Position numbers and translations under genes: made by a program. A DNA stretch of 35,553 nucleotides from assembly GCA_000437275.1 (NCBI GenBank), contig FR899741.1, positions 66,267 to 101,819 on the forward strand, written 5' to 3'. Positions 33,029 to 35,553 of this stretch are shown in pieces (position 1 is the stretch's first letter; every line of letters starts with the position of its first letter). Below the pieces are notes generated by a model. The model saw nothing but the letters and a program-made list of their open reading frames with translations. It did not search any database and was not told the origin of the DNA. The stretch comes from Clostridium sp. CAG:411. Its GTDB lineage: Bacteria; Bacillota; Clostridia; Lachnospirales; Lachnospiraceae.

Positions 33029-33388
33029 TTAGTTTAAAGTTGCAACTACTGCACCAGCTTCAACCTTATCTCCTTCGTTTACGTTGATACTTGCAATTGT
33101 ACCATCCTGAGGAGCAACAATTTCATTTTCCATCTTCATCGCTTCAAGAATTAAAATTACATCGCCCTTCTTTACTGCCTGACCTGCTGCACCCTTTACA
33201 GATAAAATTTTACCCTGCATAGGTGCATTTACTTTCACGCTACCTTGTGCGCCAGCAGGAGCTGCTGCTTTAGGAGCTGGTGCTGCTTTCTTTGCTACAG
33301 GTGCGGTAGCTACTGCACCTGTGGAAGCACCTTCCTCAACTGTTACATCATAAACATTTCCATTAACGGTAATTGTATAATTTTTCAT
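33029..33388 (-). CDS. Biotin carrier protein of the decarboxylase complex
   Basis: This 119-residue protein has an N-terminal 25-residue segment (KNYTITVNGNVYDVTVEEG) typical of GcdC/MmdC/1.3S carriers. An Ala/Pro/Lys flexible linker follows (about 26-48). The biotinyl domain carries Lys85 in EAMKMEN, the biotin attachment site. It shuttles CO2 between the carboxyltransferases and the membrane beta subunit. The start follows AGGAGGTATTAGAA. It lies between the OadG-like and OadB-like genes. Size and layout match the Propionibacterium 1.3S subunit as well as decarboxylase gamma/delta chains. Confidence 0.95.
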   Translation of the reverse strand: MKNYTITVNGNVYDVTVEEGASTGAVATAPVAKKAAPAPKAAAPAGAQGSVKVNAPMQGKILSVKGAAGQAVKKGDVILILEAMKMENEIVAPQDGTIASINVNEGDKVEAGAVVATLN

Positions 33389-33431
33389 TTCTAATACCTC
33401 CTATAAAGTCTTACCGGATATTTTGTCGTTT

Positions 33432-34208
33432 TTAACTTCTTTTCCATTTACTATTTACTCTTCTCTTAATTGAAGTAATATGCAATCCATCGGCAGGAGC
33501 TTCATCTCCCATACTTGCCATAATTGCTGCTGTAATAACTGCAACAATTTCCGTATCATCTGTTACATCTTCCACTACTGGCACTTCCGCAACAGTTGCA
33601 ACATCAACCGTTTCCTCCTCTTGCTTCTTAGAAGCAAATAATTTTGGAATTAAACCAAAAAGTGATATGATACCTGCAATAAATGTCAAGACAACAAATA
33701 CAATTGTAATTGACATAACCGTATTGATACCTGCATTTTTCATAGTTGTAGCAAATGATTCTGGTTTTGGTTCTTTATATTTTTCTACTGTAATATCCTC
33801 TTTACTGTCTCCGACTTTAAAAGTAAAAAGTAATTTTTCATTTTTATAGTCTACAACAGCTTTCATTACAGTAACAGTGTCATTATCCTCCATAGAAAAA
33901 TCTACTGACACAATATTTTTATAATCTCCTGCTTCTTTTTGCAATTTTGCCCAAGAGTTATATTTCTTAATGTCTGATTCCTCTAATTGGTCAGAATAAC
34001 TACTTATCAAATTTTCAAAATCTGTCTGATTCCAGGAAGATTCAATAAAGCTCTTGACCTGATCCAGCCACTCGTCCTGACCATCTACCTCACCACTGAC
34101 TTCTATCTCTGTTTTGTTGTCAGCAGCCAATAATGTCTTTGGAGAAAATCCTATCACACCTATTACACATAGGATTGCGGTCAACGCTAATACTAGTCTT
34201 TTTCTCAT
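33432..34208 (-). CDS. OadG-like gamma subunit with an added exported domain
   Basis: Classical OadG is under 100 residues; this protein has 258. Residues 1-29 form a signal peptide. Residues about 42-146 form an exported alpha/beta domain that resembles DUF3887 (LDQVKSFIESSWNQTDFENLISSY, then beta strands VTVMKAVVDYKNEKLLFTFKV). One membrane helix (160-188) follows. The OadG-type cytoplasmic tail includes DDTEIVAVITAAIMASMG and the C-terminal HITSIKRRVNSKWKRS. OadG anchors and stabilises the decarboxylase complex. The start follows GAGGTGGAACGAGATT. It lies 18 bases after the carboxyltransferase gene. Confidence 0.85.
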   Translation of the reverse strand: MRKRLVLALTAILCVIGVIGFSPKTLLAADNKTEIEVSGEVDGQDEWLDQVKSFIESSWNQTDFENLISSYSDQLEESDIKKYNSWAKLQKEAGDYKNIVSVDFSMEDNDTVTVMKAVVDYKNEKLLFTFKVGDSKEDITVEKYKEPKPESFATTMKNAGINTVMSITIVFVVLTFIAGIISLFGLIPKLFASKKQEEETVDVATVAEVPVVEDVTDDTEIVAVITAAIMASMGDEAPADGLHITSIKRRVNSKWKRS

Positions 34209-34226
34209 AATCTCGTTCCACCTCGC

Positions 34227-35553
34227 TTAAATCGTTCCATGCTTTTTCACTGGTCTGTCATCTCTTTTTGTAAATAACATCTCAAAAGCAAAAATCAACT
34301 GTTTACGAACAGAACCTCCATCAATCACACTATCTACATATCCACGAGAGGCAGCAGCATCTACGCTTCCCTGTAATGCCTGATACTCTGCTGCTTTTTC
34401 AGATATTTTACTCTGTGCATCATCCGCAGCCTTAATTTCCTCTGCATACATAATCTTTGCAGCCTGTTCTGCATCCATCATACCAATCTTTGCGCCAGGC
34501 AAAGCAAATACAAGATCTGCACCAATATGTGCTGAATTCATTGTAATATATGCACTTCCGAATGCCTCACCCACAATTACATTTACCTTAGGTACATTCG
34601 CATTTGCAAATGCATAAGTAAGTTTTGCTACTGCTGCAGAGATTGTCTTTTCTTCTTCTACAGTTCCCTTGTATCCCTTTACATCTGTCAAAGTAAGTAC
34701 AGGAATATTAAATGCATCACATACATTTACAAAATGAGCTGCTTTTTCACAACCAGCAGTTGTTAAAACTTTTTCATAAGTGGCAACTTCTTTTCCCTCT
34801 GCATCTAACAAAGCAGATGCATTGGCAACTGCACCAACTGTCATGCCATTTAATCGAATAAATCCTGTAACCATTTCCTGTGCGTATGCTTTTTTCACTT
34901 CCATAAAAAATCCATTATCCGAAACATCAACCAATGCGGTTCTTGGATCTTTTACTTCTCCTTCGAACACACTGCTAACACGGTTTAAATCATCTGTGCA
35001 TTCTTCATACGAATCATCATCCTCATTATTAGAAGGAAGAATTGTCACTAATTGACGAATCTGATTATAAATATCTTCTTTCTTCTCTACAAAATCTACG
35101 TTTCCGCATTCTGCCTGAAATTCTGATGCAGCCGTATCCAGTTTTTCTACATAATTTCCTTCTAATACATTTGGTGAACTAACAAATACTTTTGCCTCAT
35201 CTTCCATAAATGTAAAATCACCTAATGCATTTGCTACAGCAACACCACCACCACAGTTTCCAAAAACTGCTGTAATCTGAGGGATTACTCCTGATGCCAT
35301 CACTTTACTTGCATACAGAGAACCAAATGCATTTAATGCATCTGTTGCCTCCTGCAAACGCAGACCTGCACAATCAATCAAGCCAATCACTGGTACACCA
35401 ATTTTCATAGCCAATTCATAAATCTTAACGATTTTCTTTGCATGCATCTCTCCGATTGCGCCCCCTAATGCGGTTGCATCCTGACTGTACACATACACCA
35501 TACTACCATCAATAAGACCATATCCGGTAATAACACCATCTGCCGGAATCTCT
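34227..35553 (-). CDS. Acyl-CoA carboxyltransferase (MmdA/PccB/12S family), 5' end beyond the window
   Basis: The frame is open to the window edge; residues EIPADGVITGYGLIDGS precede the internal MVYVYSQD, so that Met is not the start. About 442 residues are visible of an expected 470-520. The two crotonase-like halves are present: YSQDATALGGAIGEMHAKKI, VIGLIDCAGLRLQEA and NCGGGVAVANALGDFTFM in the first, and LTDVKGYKGTVEEE, VIVGEAFGSAYITMNS and PGAKIGMMDAEQAAKIMY in the second. Substrates could be methylmalonyl-CoA/propionyl-CoA, glutaconyl-CoA or malonyl-CoA. It is the first visible gene of the decarboxylase operon; the promoter is not in the window. Confidence 0.9.
   Translation of the reverse strand, partial: EIPADGVITGYGLIDGSMVYVYSQDATALGGAIGEMHAKKIVKIYELAMKIGVPVIGLIDCAGLRLQEATDALNAFGSLYASKVMASGVIPQITAVFGNCGGGVAVANALGDFTFMEDEAKVFVSSPNVLEGNYVEKLDTAASEFQAECGNVDFVEKKEDIYNQIRQLVTILPSNNEDDDSYEECTDDLNRVSSVFEGEVKDPRTALVDVSDNGFFMEVKKAYAQEMVTGFIRLNGMTVGAVANASALLDAEGKEVATYEKVLTTAGCEKAAHFVNVCDAFNIPVLTLTDVKGYKGTVEEEKTISAAVAKLTYAFANANVPKVNVIVGEAFGSAYITMNSAHIGADLVFALPGAKIGMMDAEQAAKIMYAEEIKAADDAQSKISEKAAEYQALQGSVDAAASRGYVDSVIDGGSVRKQLIFAFEMLFTKRDDRPVKKHGTI

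Noticed and set aside
34227..35501. 424-residue carboxyltransferase starting at the Met at 35501
   Set aside because: The frame stays open to the window end with family-like sequence (ITGYGLIDGS), and no ribosome binding site precedes that Met; the gene is cut by the window.
1..35553. CRISPR arrays, insertion sequences, prophage or integrative element boundaries
   Set aside because: No repeat-spacer pattern, transposase, integrase or att-like duplication was found; a tRNA at the left edge has no integrase next to it.

Overview
The window is AT-rich chromosomal DNA that looks like a strictly anaerobic, Gram-positive Clostridia, most likely Lachnospiraceae. This is inferred from gene content and has not been checked against a database. 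Supporting signs are strong AGGAGG-type ribosome binding sites, split purine genes (a stand-alone AICAR transformylase plus a PurO-like IMP cyclohydrolase), a biotin-dependent Na+-pumping decarboxylase cluster, VanZ and Ig-like (BIG2) surface proteins, and a Tet(M)/EF-G-like GTPase fused to a YacP/Rae1-type NYN domain. I see no phage, transposon, integron or CRISPR. Nearly all genes lie on the minus strand. Plus-strand genes are the small protein at 1578, a probable small transcript at 18.3-18.5 kb, and the hybrid sensor kinase at 23078.

Layout. 1-196: the edge of a tRNA-Gly and a complete tRNA-Glu with its promoter. 0.2-4.1 kb: an anchored acidic protein, a small divergent unknown protein, and a secreted transglutaminase-like/BIG2 protein. 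4.2-9.25 kb: a probable four-gene operon, transcribed as HD phosphohydrolase, Nudix hydrolase, L,D-transpeptidase, ribosomal GTPase-NYN fusion. 9.45-12.9 kb: ilvBN (branched-chain amino acid synthesis), a MarR regulator and a small J-domain protein. 13.0-14.5 kb: two genes behind a sigma-28-like promoter, one with a FliD-like C-terminus, suggesting a motility-regulon cassette away from other flagellar genes. 14.5-16.5 kb: a VanZ-like membrane protein and a nitroreductase. 16.8-20.5 kb: enolase and glutamine-dependent NAD+ synthetase, separated by a 487-base gap with dense signals (two opposed promoters, three hairpins, and an 18-codon ORF whose ribosome binding site is buried in a hairpin). 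20.7-22.7 kb: the last two steps of IMP synthesis as two separate enzymes. 23.1-26.3 kb: a 1067-residue hybrid histidine kinase. 26.4-30.2 kb: a CspB-like subtilase and a cytoplasmic GH13 enzyme. 30.3-35.55 kb: a sodium-pump decarboxylase operon (carboxyltransferase cut by the window end, OadG-like gamma, biotin carrier, OadB-like beta, OadA-like carboxyltransferase).

How they work together. Enolase, the GH13 enzyme, NadE and the decarboxylase cluster are central carbon, redox and energy functions. The decarboxylase operon would move CO2 from acyl-CoA and/or oxaloacetate through a mobile biotin carrier to an Na+ pump. Because it has both an MmdA/12S-type and an OadA/5S-type carboxyltransferase, it could also work as a transcarboxylase. 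The most unusual parts are the GTPase-NYN fusion, the small-ORF/antisense locus between eno and nadE, the sigma-28-like cassette, and the OadG protein with an added extracytoplasmic domain. Protein families are named from remembered motifs, and alignments are cited from memory.
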